Part shown: piece by piece, positions 1 through 10,600 of the stretch | How the letters are laid out: the number at the start of each line of letters is the position of its first letter | Numbering within the stretch: position 1 is the first letter of the stretch | NCBI RefSeq assembly: GCF_003182155.1 | Contig: NZ_QGTG01000002.1 | Location: 1,193,646-1,257,645 of the forward strand | Source of the DNA: Chitinophaga sp. S165 | Lineage (GTDB): Bacteria; Bacteroidota; Bacteroidia; Chitinophagales; Chitinophagaceae | Direction: 5' to 3' | DNA length: 64,000 nt | Program-made: the position numbers and the translations under genes | The notes under the pieces: model-generated | What the model was told of the DNA's origin: nothing | What the model saw: the letters and a program-made list of their open reading frames with translations, nothing else | Databases searched by the model: none

Positions 1-2265
1 ACCACGTTAGATACCCAGACCGGCCAGACATTCACTGCGCGTTTTCAAACCAAAACCTATTCATTCACTAACACCACGCCTTATCTGTATTACCGGTTAA
101 ATATCACGGCTAATAACGGAGGAGGAGCTATTCAGTTTTCAGAGTTGGAATTGAACGGTACTGTTGGTGGCCCTGCTTCAGGTCCCAGTGGTTTGACAGC
201 TACTGTACAGTCGAGCAGCAAGGTTAGTCTCAGCTGGTCTGACAATGCAACCAATGAAACCGGTTACCGCATTGAAAGCTCATTAGATGCAGTGACTTTC
301 CTGCCACGTGCAACAGTAGGAGCAAACGTGACATCTTATGTTGATTCGTCACTGAGCACAGGTACAAGTTTCCTGTACCGGGTAAGAGCTATCAATGCTA
401 CCGGTGCATCTGTTGCAGATACTTCTGATGTGATTACCACCCCTACAGCTACTACAGGCAATGACATCACCAACTTCACGAATGATGTGGTGACAGACCA
501 GTATAACACTACGGGTGTGGAAGGTATAGACAAAGTGGTAGATAATAACACTTACAGCAAGTACCTGGCATGGGCTTCCACCACCTGGATCCGTTATCAG
601 TTGCCAACAGGAGCTGTGGCTAAAGGATACAGCATTACAGCTGCTAATGACGCGACAGACAGAGATCCGAAGAACTGGGTATTCCAGGGCTCAAACAACG
701 GCAGTACCTGGACTGATCTGCAGGTGCAAACTAACCAGTTGTTCACTACCAGGTTCAAGAAACGTACATACCTGCTTGCCAATACAACATCTTATCAGTA
801 CTACCGCCTGAACATCACAGCTAATAACGGAGGTTCTCTCACACAGTTAGCAGAACTGGAGATCTATGGTACCGGTAGTGGCACAGTCGATGCATCTGCG
901 CCTGCAGCGCCGACAGGATTCACTACACAGGCTGTTTCAAGCAACCAGATCATTCTGAACTGGCAGGACAATGCCGCTACAGAAACCAGCTATCGCCTGG
1001 AAAGAACAACAGACACGACGGACTGGGATGATGCTTTTGTACTGGCCGCAAATAGCAGCCGCTATTTCTCATTGGACCTCTCACCGTCAACTAAATATTA
1101 TTACAGGCTGAGAGCTGAAAACGTAAATGGCGTATCTGCATGGGTGACCGGCAGCAATACAACACTGACCAATGTAGTACCTGCACAATGGCAGGAACAC
1201 TGGGCAGGTCATACAGAGCTGTTATCGCTGGTATACGCTAACAGCAGCGTGAACATCTGGTTTGATGATGCTGTAAGCCGTTCAGCTACCTGGATGAACC
1301 AGGACTTCACTGATGTATGGGAGTATGTAAAAGACAACTATGGCTCATTCAGTGATCCTAAATTGAATATGGTGTTCCACAGCGAACCTGGATACTCTGG
1401 CGGACATCCGGCAGTGGTCTTTGATGCTGATCATGATTATACAAATGCGGGTGATCTCGGTGGTAGCTGGGAAGCCAGGGAAGGCTGGAACCTGCATGCT
1501 TCTATTCATGAAGTAGGGCATATTGTAGAAGGCGGCAGTAAGGGCATTCACAACTCGCCATCATTCCCTATATGGGGAGACAGCAAGTGGGCGGAGATCT
1601 TCATTTATGATGTAATGAAACGCCTGGGATGGTCAGCTGATGCACAGCAGGCATATAATGACTTTGTTGTGAAACAGGAAAGCTTCCCCAAACCTGGTAC
1701 CTACTGGTTCAAGAACTGGTTCTACCCGATCTATGACAGGGCCGATTCCAGTGCCGCATTAAACCGTTATTTCGACCTGCTGGCCCAATATTTCCCACAG
1801 CATAATGGCGAGTATACCCGCGACCTGAACCTGGGCGAATTTGTGCACTTCTGGAGTGGCGCGGCACAGTTTAGTCTTGAGGCACAGGCAGATACCGCCT
1901 TCGGCTGGTCAAAGGACCTGGAAATGCAGTTTAAACAGGCACAGATCGACTTCCCGTTCACTTATCCACAGCCGCTTACTATAAATGCAACAGCGGTAGC
2001 GCCGGTTAAGTCATCCGCAGTATTAAGTATCTGGCCTAACCCTGCCAGCAATACCCTGAATATTGCGTTACCGGCAAGTAATAAAGCGTATACAGTAGAT
2101 GTATATAATATTGCAGGGGTAAGGAGACTGTCCCAGCGGGTAAAGGGAAATTCCAATAACCTGAATATTTCCTCCCTGCCAGATGGTGTATATATTGTTA
2201 CTGTGAGTGAGAACAAGCAGGTGATCCGGAAGGAAAAAATAGTAGTGAATAATACTTCCCGTTAA
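1..2265 (+). CDS. Secreted discoidin/FN3 zincin-like protein with T9SS tail (5' end outside window)
   Basis: The frame is open from base 1 with no start codon, so this is the C-terminal 754 residues of a longer gene. Visible order: end of a discoidin (F5/8C)-like module (to about 160), fibronectin type III (about 180-460), a second discoidin-like module (about 460-880), a second FN3 (about 895-1160), a catalytic-looking region (about 1190-1975) and a T9SS type A sorting domain (about 2020-2262, beginning SIWPNPASN). The two discoidin-like modules are near-copies (both contain YYRLNITANNGG). The catalytic region has HEVGH (1507-1521), the zinc-binding HExxH of zincins, followed by a Trp-rich segment. 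It resembles secreted basic-secretory-protein-type metallopeptidases, but I cannot fix the family. Inferred role: export through the outer membrane by T9SS and protein or glycoprotein breakdown at the cell surface. Confidence 0.8.
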   Translation, partial: TTLDTQTGQTFTARFQTKTYSFTNTTPYLYYRLNITANNGGGAIQFSELELNGTVGGPASGPSGLTATVQSSSKVSLSWSDNATNETGYRIESSLDAVTFLPRATVGANVTSYVDSSLSTGTSFLYRVRAINATGASVADTSDVITTPTATTGNDITNFTNDVVTDQYNTTGVEGIDKVVDNNTYSKYLAWASTTWIRYQLPTGAVAKGYSITAANDATDRDPKNWVFQGSNNGSTWTDLQVQTNQLFTTRFKKRTYLLANTTSYQYYRLNITANNGGSLTQLAELEIYGTGSGTVDASAPAAPTGFTTQAVSSNQIILNWQDNAATETSYRLERTTDTTDWDDAFVLAANSSRYFSLDLSPSTKYYYRLRAENVNGVSAWVTGSNTTLTNVVPAQWQEHWAGHTELLSLVYANSSVNIWFDDAVSRSATWMNQDFTDVWEYVKDNYGSFSDPKLNMVFHSEPGYSGGHPAVVFDADHDYTNAGDLGGSWEAREGWNLHASIHEVGHIVEGGSKGIHNSPSFPIWGDSKWAEIFIYDVMKRLGWSADAQQAYNDFVVKQESFPKPGTYWFKNWFYPIYDRADSSAALNRYFDLLAQYFPQHNGEYTRDLNLGEFVHFWSGAAQFSLEAQADTAFGWSKDLEMQFKQAQIDFPFTYPQPLTINATAVAPVKSSAVLSIWPNPASNTLNIALPASNKAYTVDVYNIAGVRRLSQRVKGNSNNLNISSLPDGVYIVTVSENKQVIRKEKIVVNNTSR

Positions 2266-2290
2266 CCAATGTTATAACACGTAATAGTGA

Positions 2291-2326
2291 TTCCGGTCCG
2301 CTTCCAGCGGGCCGGAATTTTTTTAT
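2291..2326 (+). terminator. Rho-independent terminator
   Basis: A 12-bp GC-rich stem (one G-U pair) with a short loop is followed by a run of seven T. It lies 25 bp after the T9SS protein stop codon. Confidence 0.85.
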
Positions 2327-2502
2327 TTATTTAAGTAGTACTATTCTGTTTCTCGCCCGACATCTATGAAAACCTACAACATAAAACTATAAAAACCTTT
2401 TTTCCACGTAGATGCAATCGATTGTTTTAAAGGCAAATTGACGAAACAGACAAATCTATAGGCATATCTTTTTTCATTTTCCCTTAAAAAACCATAACAA
2501 AA

Positions 2503-3381
2503 ATGAACAGACATCAAATTGTCAGTCTTACGAAGGGCGCTGCTCTCTCCATGATCGTATTACTATCAGCCTGTACTAAAGAAACCGTTAAGGAAGACCA
2601 ACACCTGGCAGCAGCCAGCAGCCTGGAAACGCAGGCAGTAGGTAACACTATTCTGAACAGCTGGAGTGTAAACTGGGACAATTACGCCCACAGCAGCACC
2701 TACACTGCTAATAATGGTGCAGCAGATTTCGGTAATGTAACCGGTTGGGTGGACAGCCGGGGGATGATCTCTAACGGTAACCTGCGTATCACCTTATTAA
2801 AGAATGCATTATCAGGTGCAGGCGGTGTGGTTGCCAACATTGATATCTCTGACGGAACTGCCTATGAAGTTGATTATGATATCAGATTTCACAGCCAGTT
2901 TGACTGGAGCAGAGGCGGAAAGTTAGGTTTCGGCTTCTCTATCGGTGACGGTAATACCGGTGGAGATCCAGGTTGGGATGGTAACGGTGGTTCCGCACGT
3001 CTGATGTGGTACCGTACAGATGCAGGCAGGGTATTCTTCCAGCCTTACGTTTACTTCAGAGATCAGTCAGGTCAATACGGAGAAACTTTCGGTAAGTCCT
3101 ATCCTTCCTCAGGCAGCCTGAACAAAGGTCAGACCTACCACGTACATCTGTATGTGAAAAGTAATACCGGTAGCAGTACCAATGGCCACGTACAGTACGT
3201 AATTGACGGCGTAGTAGTACTTGACCAGGATATTCGCTGGACAACCAACGACAGCAAACGTCTGATCAGAGGTTTGACATTCCATACTTTCCGTGGTGGT
3301 AGCCAGACTTACTGGCAATCATCTACAGACGGATATATCTACTACGATAACCTGAAAGTTCACAGGATCAGCACCAATTGA
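2503..3381 (+). CDS. Polysaccharide-lyase-like lipoprotein
   Basis: 292 residues. The N-terminus is a lipoprotein signal ending in the lipobox LSAC (Cys24), so the mature protein is probably anchored in a membrane and may be surface exposed. The rest is a beta-rich jelly-roll-like sequence with FDWSRGGKLGFGF, a Gly-rich loop and RLMWYRTDAGRVFF, a pattern I associate with the alginate lyase-like PL14 fold. The C-terminus ends in YIYYDNLKVHR, typical of concanavalin-like lyase domains. Substrate cannot be read from sequence; alginate or another uronate glycan is the family expectation. It stands alone, with terminators on both sides. The family call is moderate; a non-catalytic carbohydrate-binding role is possible. 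Confidence 0.65.
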   Translation: MNRHQIVSLTKGAALSMIVLLSACTKETVKEDQHLAAASSLETQAVGNTILNSWSVNWDNYAHSSTYTANNGAADFGNVTGWVDSRGMISNGNLRITLLKNALSGAGGVVANIDISDGTAYEVDYDIRFHSQFDWSRGGKLGFGFSIGDGNTGGDPGWDGNGGSARLMWYRTDAGRVFFQPYVYFRDQSGQYGETFGKSYPSSGSLNKGQTYHVHLYVKSNTGSSTNGHVQYVIDGVVVLDQDIRWTTNDSKRLIRGLTFHTFRGGSQTYWQSSTDGYIYYDNLKVHRISTN

Positions 3382-3401
3382 TAATATCACAATATCTAAA
3401 T

Positions 3402-3440
3402 CTCAGGAGTCTGTTTAACAGGCTCCTGAGTTTCTTTTTT
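3402..3440 (+). terminator. Rho-independent terminator between convergent genes
   Basis: The arms CTCAGGAG and CTCCTGAG, extended inward by CTGTT/AACAG, form a long stem followed by TTTCTTTTTTT. It ends the lyase-like gene and abuts the stop codon of the convergent TPR gene. Confidence 0.9.
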
Positions 3441-4183
3441 TATAAGGTGGCCATTTCCCGTTTGGATAGTCTCACCCATTCCGCATTTAACCTGCGCACA
3501 TACCGGGGATGCAGGTCTATCTCATCTCTTACTGCCTGGAACTGCGTTTTCGCTTCCTGCACACGCTGCTGCTTTTTCAGCATCAATCCATAATAGTACA
3601 TGGCTTCCAGTGAGTGATGTACGCGGATCACTTTTTTGTATTCTTCTTCCGCTCTTACATAATCTGTACTGCCTTCCAGCGCTCGCGCAAACAACAGCTC
3701 ATCTTCCTGTTTGGTCATCCGGAAATTGCGCATGCCTGACAGCCTGATATATACAGACACGCTTTCAAAATACTGTTCGTTATAAAAATGTAGCCTGGCA
3801 AGCAGTAGTAAAATGCCCTGATCATTAGCATGATGGGCATTAAGGCAGGATTGTGCCAGTTCAATAGCTTGCTGATACTGTTGGCGGTATGCATAGGCAT
3901 TGGCCAGCGCCAGTCTGTTGGTAACGGTATCGGAGAGCCGTACTTTGCGTTCCAGCTCTTTGATATTATGACCTGGCACGAACAATTGTTGCAGATTGCC
4001 GGTCATTTGTCCGCCGTTAATAGTTGGCCAGATCTCCCTGATAAAATAGGCGATGGCCCCAAGACCTGGAAGGAAAAGCAGAATATAGATCCAGTCTTTC
4101 TTTCCATTTTTCATAGCGTGCACAATACAAACAAGTTGTGCAATGAGTATCAAATAGTAGTAGTTGTTCCAGAAGGGATACAT
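3440..4183 (-). CDS. Membrane-anchored TPR protein
   Basis: 247 residues. Two hydrophobic segments lie near the N-terminus (about residues 8-22 and 31-55) with a charged NGKKDW turn between them, as in PLDc_N-type membrane anchors. The rest is helical, with tetratricopeptide-like repeats (LANAYAYRQQYQQAIELAQ, LLLARLHFYNEQYFESV, LLFARALEGSTDYVRAEEEY). TPR domains bind partner proteins; no catalytic motif is visible. It begins a minus-strand stretch but is separated by about 90 bp from the next gene and points toward the lyase-like gene. Specific function unknown. Confidence 0.75.
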   Translation of the reverse strand: MYPFWNNYYYLILIAQLVCIVHAMKNGKKDWIYILLFLPGLGAIAYFIREIWPTINGGQMTGNLQQLFVPGHNIKELERKVRLSDTVTNRLALANAYAYRQQYQQAIELAQSCLNAHHANDQGILLLLARLHFYNEQYFESVSVYIRLSGMRNFRMTKQEDELLFARALEGSTDYVRAEEEYKKVIRVHHSLEAMYYYGLMLKKQQRVQEAKTQFQAVRDEIDLHPRYVRRLNAEWVRLSKREMATL

Positions 4184-4270
4184 GACGTTACAGGTTAGGT
4201 ATAGAGGATTTTATGGACAGCAAAATAATTCAAATTGCTTTGAAATTTGATACCTGGCCCTTGATTTTCC

Positions 4271-4750
4271 CTATTTCTCAGTCAGCTTCTTTCCGCTTTC
4301 GAGCTTTTCTATCAGAAGCTTAAGCCTGTTATTTTTGGTTTCTTCCCTTTTGGCGGAAGTGATCCAGACATTATATTCTTTCCTGTCCGTATAAGAAAGC
4401 GTGTCAAAAAATGCCTTTGCTTTTGGGTGTTTTGAGAAGAGTGCAATCACTTCTTCTGGTAATATAACTTCCCTGGGCGCCAGGTCCTGTTCCAATACTA
4501 TATGTATTGTATCTCCAAGCTCCTTACCCAGCTCTTTCCGGATGGCCTGGGTAATACCGAGTGTATGACAGGGCATCGACATCTTAGCAAGGCTACCTCT
4601 GTAAGTTACTTTACCGTCGATCAACGCTTTTACTTTCACCTGCCCTTTTACACCATATAGTTCCTGTACATCGTATGGAAAAACAACATAGCCTGCATTC
4701 ATGCCGCCATGTTGTTCTATTACTGCATCAAAAGTTACTTTCTTTGACAT
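4271..4750 (-). CDS. YdeI/OmpD-associated family protein (DUF1905 + YdeI domains)
   Basis: 159 residues. The N-terminal half fits the small beta-barrel DUF1905 domain (FDAVIEQHGG, VKGQVKVKALIDG, YRGSLAKM). The C-terminal half fits the YdeI/bacteriocin-protection domain (ALFSKHPKAKAFFDTLSYTDRKEY, ITSAKREETKNNRL). Members are small cytosolic proteins; the biochemical role is not settled. It starts 3 bp after the 4-TM gene stop, so it is probably the last gene of the sigma factor operon. Confidence 0.85.
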   Translation of the reverse strand: MSKKVTFDAVIEQHGGMNAGYVVFPYDVQELYGVKGQVKVKALIDGKVTYRGSLAKMSMPCHTLGITQAIRKELGKELGDTIHIVLEQDLAPREVILPEEVIALFSKHPKAKAFFDTLSYTDRKEYNVWITSAKREETKNNRLKLLIEKLESGKKLTEK

Positions 4751-4753
4751 GAT

Positions 4754-5410
4754 TTATTCTTTTTCATAGACTTCTATCTCTTTCAGAAAATTGATAGCCT
4801 TTGTAACGGAGGTCCATTCTTTACTCCCAAAGATAACCTTAAACCAACGTTCACCGGCATTCTTCATCTGTATATTCCGGTACAGCCAGATAGCTGTTAC
4901 AGTGAATACGGTAGTGATTGTTACCTGTAATACCCACAGCCCGATATTTACATGTTCAAACATAGCGTTATTAATGTAAAAAGTAGTGTAGAAGGGAGCG
5001 GATAGGAATAATATCCGGGCAACGTTGATGGTGGATGATTGCAGTCCTGCCAGTTTCCGTTGTGCTTCTACAATATTCTCACTATTATCGATTTGCTGAA
5101 TAAGCACAACCTGCCTGATATATATCACAACGGCGGCGGCAGTAGTGATGATAATGCCCAATGCAGAAACCACAAAAAAGAGCCGGGAAGCTGTCATACC
5201 CGATATGGCAAAGGTGACCAATACCGACAGGAACAGTGTCCATATTATGCCAGCAATAACCCCGATGATCTTAATTGTTTTCAATGGGCGTAAAACAGAG
5301 CGGGCTTTCTGTCTCTGTATTTCGGCGATAAGACGGTAGTTCAGTGCCAGGGTCTTTTCCAGCTTCTTATCATAATTAGCCCACATTTCTTTTAATGCGA
5401 TGTCTTCCAT
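4754..5410 (-). CDS. Four-TM membrane protein, putative anti-sigma partner
   Basis: 218 residues. The N-terminal 40 residues are charged and helical (LKEMWANYDKKLEKT), followed by four hydrophobic segments at about 47-70, 75-99, 130-150 and 155-177. It lies 5 bp downstream of an ECF sigma factor gene in the same direction. That context, and a cytosolic N-terminal helix ahead of membrane helices, suggest it holds the sigma factor at the membrane. No conserved zinc-binding anti-sigma motif is visible, so this role is inference from position. Confidence 0.7.
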   Translation of the reverse strand: MEDIALKEMWANYDKKLEKTLALNYRLIAEIQRQKARSVLRPLKTIKIIGVIAGIIWTLFLSVLVTFAISGMTASRLFFVVSALGIIITTAAAVVIYIRQVVLIQQIDNSENIVEAQRKLAGLQSSTINVARILFLSAPFYTTFYINNAMFEHVNIGLWVLQVTITTVFTVTAIWLYRNIQMKNAGERWFKVIFGSKEWTSVTKAINFLKEIEVYEKE

Positions 5411-5415
5411 ATTTC

Positions 5416-5919
5416 TTAGTTATGAATAGTGGAGAATTTTCCTTTCAGTTTGTTTTTGATGCGATTGATCTTCGTTGCGATATTGGTTTCAGTGAGTCCA
5501 AGAATATCTGCGATCTCTTTGTAGCTCTTTTCTTCGAGATAGAGGATCATAATAGCTCTGTCCAGTTCAGGCAATTCGGTGATGAAACGCTGAAGGAGAT
5601 GCAGCTGTGGCGATAGGTCCTCTTTTTCTTCTGCGACAATAATAATGTCTGTTGTGAGCTCGGATGCGCGGCCGCTTCTTTTGCTGTCTTTCCGGTAAAA
5701 GGAGATGGCCACATTTAAGGCAATCCTGTATAACCAGGTGGAATATTTATACTGATCATTGTACCTGCCGAACGATCGCCATAGCTGATAAATAATCTCC
5801 TGGATAAGGTCTTTTCTGTCTTCAGTATTTCTGCAATAGGAATTAGCTATTTTATAGATGATCCCTTTATGCTGTTCTATTACTGATAGAAAGACATTAT
5901 CTTCTTTTGACGGGGTCAT
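5416..5919 (-). CDS. ECF RNA polymerase sigma factor
   Basis: 167 residues, the usual size for an ECF sigma factor. Region 2 is visible (DLIQEIIYQLWRSF, YSTWLYRIALNVAISFYRK), and region 4 has the helix-turn-helix (YKEIADILGLTETNIATKINRIK) that reads the -35 element. It starts with ATG and leads a three-gene operon with the 4-TM protein and the YdeI-like protein. It would direct polymerase to a small regulon when its membrane partner is inactivated. The signal is unknown. Confidence 0.9.
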   Translation of the reverse strand: MTPSKEDNVFLSVIEQHKGIIYKIANSYCRNTEDRKDLIQEIIYQLWRSFGRYNDQYKYSTWLYRIALNVAISFYRKDSKRSGRASELTTDIIIVAEEKEDLSPQLHLLQRFITELPELDRAIMILYLEEKSYKEIADILGLTETNIATKINRIKNKLKGKFSTIHN

Positions 5920-6086
5920 ATGAGGTAATAATTAAGGTCATGAACAAAATATTTTACCTTATTATTCGCAGAGGGGAATAAAAAATCACAACAGGATACC
6001 AGCTGGTCCTGAAAGTAGTACTATTTAGTAAATTGGGGTGCAGATTTTATACGGTTTTCTGTGGCCTTTTAAACAAAGGCAGGGAA

Positions 6087-6192
6087 TTCATAGGATAGTA
6101 AAATTATTTTTACGGCTTTTCAGTGCTTCGGCTCAAATGCCACGCTGTAGCGGGATTCGAGCCGAAGTAAAAAGGCGTTTCATAGGATAGTA
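6087..6192. repeat. Imperfect hairpin flanked by 14-bp direct repeats
   Basis: TTCATAGGATAGTA occurs at 6087-6100 and again at 6179-6192. Between them is an inverted repeat with the core CTTCGGCTC (6126-6134) and GAGCCGAAG (6158-6166). It sits in the 436-bp gap between the divergent sigma factor and thioredoxin genes. The rest of that gap is AT-rich, and I see nothing else in it. Confidence 0.6.
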
Positions 6193-6379
6193 TTCGCTAA
6201 AGATAATCAAATTTTGATATCAGGAAATTATTTCTTCTCTTTTTGAAATATTTAATATTAAAATTAAAAAAAGAACGTTGTGGGCTAAAAAATATGTATT
6301 TTTTGACCCTTAAATTATTAAAAATCTATTGGGTATTTCTGCATCCCGTTAATCGATGCAAAGTCCTAAACGCTATCAG

Positions 6380-7522
6380 ATGAAACTTTTATTCTTCTTT
6401 CTCGTGACCCCCGTTGTTGCGTTGGCCCAACATTCCTATTCTGTAAAAGGTGAGGTTCCTGACTATTTCAATGGTAAAACAGTATATCTTTCTGTATTCG
6501 ACAACTATTCGGATACGCGCTATGAAACAAAGGATTCCGCTACAGTGGTGGATAATTCCTTTGCTTTTTCCGGGAAGATAGCCCAGGTAAGTGAGGCTGC
6601 CCGTATTTCATATAAAAACGAAGAGCAGCAGACCTTTTCCCAGGAGTTTGTATTGGATAGTGGTAATAACAATATGATCGTTCATCCTGTACCGGCCGAT
6701 TATATTTATTATAAGAACAAGGTTTCGATTTTATCTTTTCCTCACTCAGCATCTAACAGCATCAAGCTACAATTGGATAGTATTAGCAGTTACTACATGC
6801 GCGTCTATGGTGAATACGCAGATAGCGCCCGTCAGTTTATAGTACTACCTTTCCAGTGCGACAGGGAAAAGCTGGAAAAGCAACAGACGCTTCTTGCAGG
6901 CTATAAAAATAACTATTATACCATCATACAGCTTTATAGGTTGTATAGGAGGCGCGTTTCTTTGTATGATCTTGACAATGCATTAAAGCTCCTGGATGAC
7001 AATTTGCAAAAAACGCCTCTTTATAAAGAACTGCTACATAAAGTGACCATCGATATCGCCGGCAATGAGCGGGCACGTGTGAATGAAAAGATGCCTTCAT
7101 TTACGGTAAAAACCAGTACGGGTACTCTCTTTACCAACACACAGCTTGCAGGTACTCCTTACATTGTGGTCTTTTCTGCTACGTGGTGCATTCCCTGTCA
7201 GGAAGTGCTTCCCGGACTGAAAACGATCTACAAGGAGAATAAGAAAAAAGGGCTGCAGGTAGTATATTTCAATCTGGATGATGATGTAAAGAAGTGGCAG
7301 AAGCATATCAACAAGCATCAGTTAGATTGGATCAATGTTTCTACCTATTCAAAATTTGAACTTAACAATGAATTGACCGACCTATTCAATATTAAAGCTG
7401 TCCCCGGTTACATTGTGGTAAATAAGGATGGTAAAATCGTTTTTAATTCCTACCAGGTAAAGAATAACGATGTGTCACTTCTAAAAGAACATGTCAGTAA
7501 GATGCTTACTAATAGCTTGTGA
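6380..7522 (+). CDS. Exported TlpA-like thioredoxin-fold protein
   Basis: The start at 6380 gives MKLLFFFLVTPVVALAQ, a clean signal peptide; an ATG eight codons upstream (6356) is possible. The N-terminal half resembles the DUF4369 beta domain common in Bacteroidota thiol-disulfide proteins. The C-terminal half is a thioredoxin fold with the redox motif SATWCIPCQE (CIPC near 7187) and the cis-Pro region KAVPGYIVV. Family role: disulfide exchange or heme/cytochrome maturation in the periplasm. It appears monocistronic. Confidence 0.85.
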   Translation: MKLLFFFLVTPVVALAQHSYSVKGEVPDYFNGKTVYLSVFDNYSDTRYETKDSATVVDNSFAFSGKIAQVSEAARISYKNEEQQTFSQEFVLDSGNNNMIVHPVPADYIYYKNKVSILSFPHSASNSIKLQLDSISSYYMRVYGEYADSARQFIVLPFQCDREKLEKQQTLLAGYKNNYYTIIQLYRLYRRRVSLYDLDNALKLLDDNLQKTPLYKELLHKVTIDIAGNERARVNEKMPSFTVKTSTGTLFTNTQLAGTPYIVVFSATWCIPCQEVLPGLKTIYKENKKKGLQVVYFNLDDDVKKWQKHINKHQLDWINVSTYSKFELNNELTDLFNIKAVPGYIVVNKDGKIVFNSYQVKNNDVSLLKEHVSKMLTNSL

Positions 7523-7644
7523 AAATGGTCACGGCCTGCTGTTCCCGTCCCTTGGTAACTGGTATTAAGTTACTTCTGATCAAGATCTTTTTGATAGGTA
7601 ATGGGAATTTCATGGTATCGTACTTGAATTTTGTAATGCTGTTA

Positions 7645-10600
7645 TCAGCTCTTAGCGATCAGTGAAATTAATTCTTCTGTAGATAATTTTCCGCTGATAT
7701 CACTGCCTTCCAGTAACCTGTCCGCCAGGTCCCGTTTACTATGATGAAGCGCAATGATCTTTTCTTCAATGGTATGTTTAGCCACCAGCCGGTAGATAGT
7801 CACAGGTCTTGTTTGTCCGATACGGTAAGCCCTGTCGGAAGCCTGTTCTTCAATAGCTGGGTTCCACCATGGGTCAAGATGTATCACATAATCGGCGGCA
7901 GTGAGGTTTAAGCCGGTGCCTCCCGCTTTTAAACTGATAAGGAACAGTGAACCTTCTCCTGACTGGAATTGCTGTACTACTTTCTCTCTTGCAGGTATCG
8001 GCGTGCTGCCATCCAGGTAACAATAGGAAATACACAGTTCATCCAACGCCTGCCTTACCAGTTCAAGATGACGTACATACTGGCTGAATACTAAAGCACG
8101 ATGATTATTATCTATCAGCTCTTTTACTATTTCAAGGAATACTGCCAGTTTAGAGGAATGTATGTCTATCTCAGGATCTATCATCCTGGCATTACAGGCG
8201 GCCATACGCAGTTTGCCGATCTCTGTAAGTGTGTTCAGGTGTTGTTTGCTGTTCTTTTCGCGGCTGTATTTTTTGATGTTCTCTACAGCCGTCAGGCGCA
8301 TCGCTTCATAAAAAGCTGCTTCATCCGGTGAGAGTGAAACCATTTTAACGATCTCCGTTTTCTCCGGCAATTCATCCAGCACTGCTGTTTTGGTACGGCG
8401 TAACATGAAAGGGCCGATCAATTTCCGGAGATGTTTCGTTACACTACTTTCCGCATTATAAATAACCGGTGTGGCAAATTGTTTATTGAAATATTGCAGG
8501 TTGCCAAGCAGGCCCGGATTAATAAAGTTGAAGAGGTTCCATATTTCGGCGAGATGGTTTTGTACAGGCGTACCCGTCAGGATCAATTTGAATCCTGCCT
8601 GTAATGCCATAGCCGCTTTAGAAGTTTTAGTCTGATAGTTTTTGATAGTATGGGCTTCATCCAGCACCACCATGTTCCAATGTACGCCTGCCAGCAACTT
8701 GTCTTCAGATTGCAATATGCCATACGTGATCAGTACGATATCAAAAGGTCCGGCTGTTTTCAATACGGCCGATCTGTTGCTGTTACTGATCTGTTTTACC
8801 TGTAAAGAAGGTGCAAATCTGTATAGTTCGTTTGCCCAGTTAGGTAATACGGAGGCAGGACATACTACCAATGCAGGTCCTTCGCTGGCACGATATAGTA
8901 ACATGGTAATGGCCTGGATGGTCTTACCAAGACCCATATCATCTGCAAGGCAGGCGCCCGCGCCCCAGTTCGCAAGCCTCGCCATCCAGCGGAAACCTTC
9001 TTCCTGGTACGGCCGTAATTGTGTTTGCAGGGTAACGGGTACTTCCGGATGGATCTCTTCTGCTGTTGCCTGTCTGGCGCGTAGTGCTTTCCAGTGTTCG
9101 TCAGTTTCCACATTACCGGCACCTTCCAGTATCTCGTCCAGCATATGTGCCGCCAGCGGACGGATATGTATCTCTTCGTGCTCTGTTTGTGCTATGCTGG
9201 CCAGTTCATCCAATTGCCTGCGTAGTTTGGTGGTCAGCGAAAGGAACTCGCCATTTCTGAGTGTAATGAACCGCGTATTGTTCATTTTGACAGCATCCAG
9301 TAATTCCTTTAAAGACAATACGGTGTCTTCATCAACTTTCAGTTCGCCGTTGCAGGCAAACCATTTACCATCCACTCTGCGGATAGTGACCCGCAACTGC
9401 GTCTGATGTGCTACTCCACGAACTTTCAGCTTCTGTCCTTCCGGCCATTCTGCTGTAGCCAGCTCCGGATGCCGGTATATGATCTCAAGCAGCTGTAAAC
9501 AATCCAGCGGATCATCAAATATGATGGTATCATCCAGTACTTCCTGTACCACAGATTCCTGGATGAGGATCATGAGTTTAGCCAGATTGCTTTTCTCCGC
9601 TTCAAGGTCGCGGATAACCTGACACCTTTCGCCGTTCGTGACACCTATCAGATGCCGGGCGCCTTCACCTGGTTGGCAATAAGGAGGATCGACAGCGAAC
9701 GGTTTTACAAAGAAGGATGCTTTCAGCGCTTCACCTGTGGGTTGTAACTGTACGCGTATACGTGCATCGGCAGCGCGTTGTTTTATGTTCAGTGCCGTGG
9801 TATCGTCAACATTGGAGTGTACTGTGATATGTGCACCGATATTCCGCAGTGCCTGCAATAACTTTTCTTTTCCTTCGGCAGGTACTGTACCGATCTGTCT
9901 TAATGTTTGCAATACGGAACGCTGCTGTTGCGTTAGCCTGATCACTCTTAGGCGTGTGGGTGTTTCTTTTATGAGCAGTATATCACGTGTGTAATCGCTG
10001 ATATTAGTACCGAACACGTATCCTTTACCTGTACCGTTTACGATCAGTTCCGGTTGTCCTTTTACTACTTCTACAGGCACCGTAGGGTCATCCTGCAGAA
10101 AGAGAAAAGGGTGGCCCGTTATTTCCTGCCACACCTGTTCTCCAAAAGCATACGACTCAGTACCGTAAGTATGATAGCTTTCTTTAAGTATCGTAGCAGC
10201 TATTCTGAAGTCATGGTCTGTCATGTTTTCCAGCCTTCCTTCCTTCAGCTTTTTCAGGTCTGTTGGTCTGCCACGGCTCCAGCCGGTATCTCCCTGGTGT
10301 GTTTGTATCACAGGTTGAATATCTGATCCGGCAACGTCTATCAGGTAAGCGAGCCGGGTAATGACAGGCGCTTTTTCTTTCGGTTTATTGGTCTCCTGTA
10401 GTATCAGGGTATTTAATAACCTTTCCCATTCAGGTACTGCCTGCATACGGGAGAATATGGGCGTTTTGCCAATGAAAGCTGCAAGCTCGCGGAAGGTTTT
10501 TTCTGTACCCAGATATGCCTGTTCGCGGAAAAGGTAAAGCAATTCGTAGGTTAACAGCCGGTAATGATGCTGCACACCCTGGTAAAGCACTACCTTGATG

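Noticed and set aside
8642..9406. 254-codon antisense frame opposite the SNF2 gene
   Set aside because: Lies wholly within a gene with intact helicase motifs; its composition (Ser/Cys-rich) is typical of antisense shadows.
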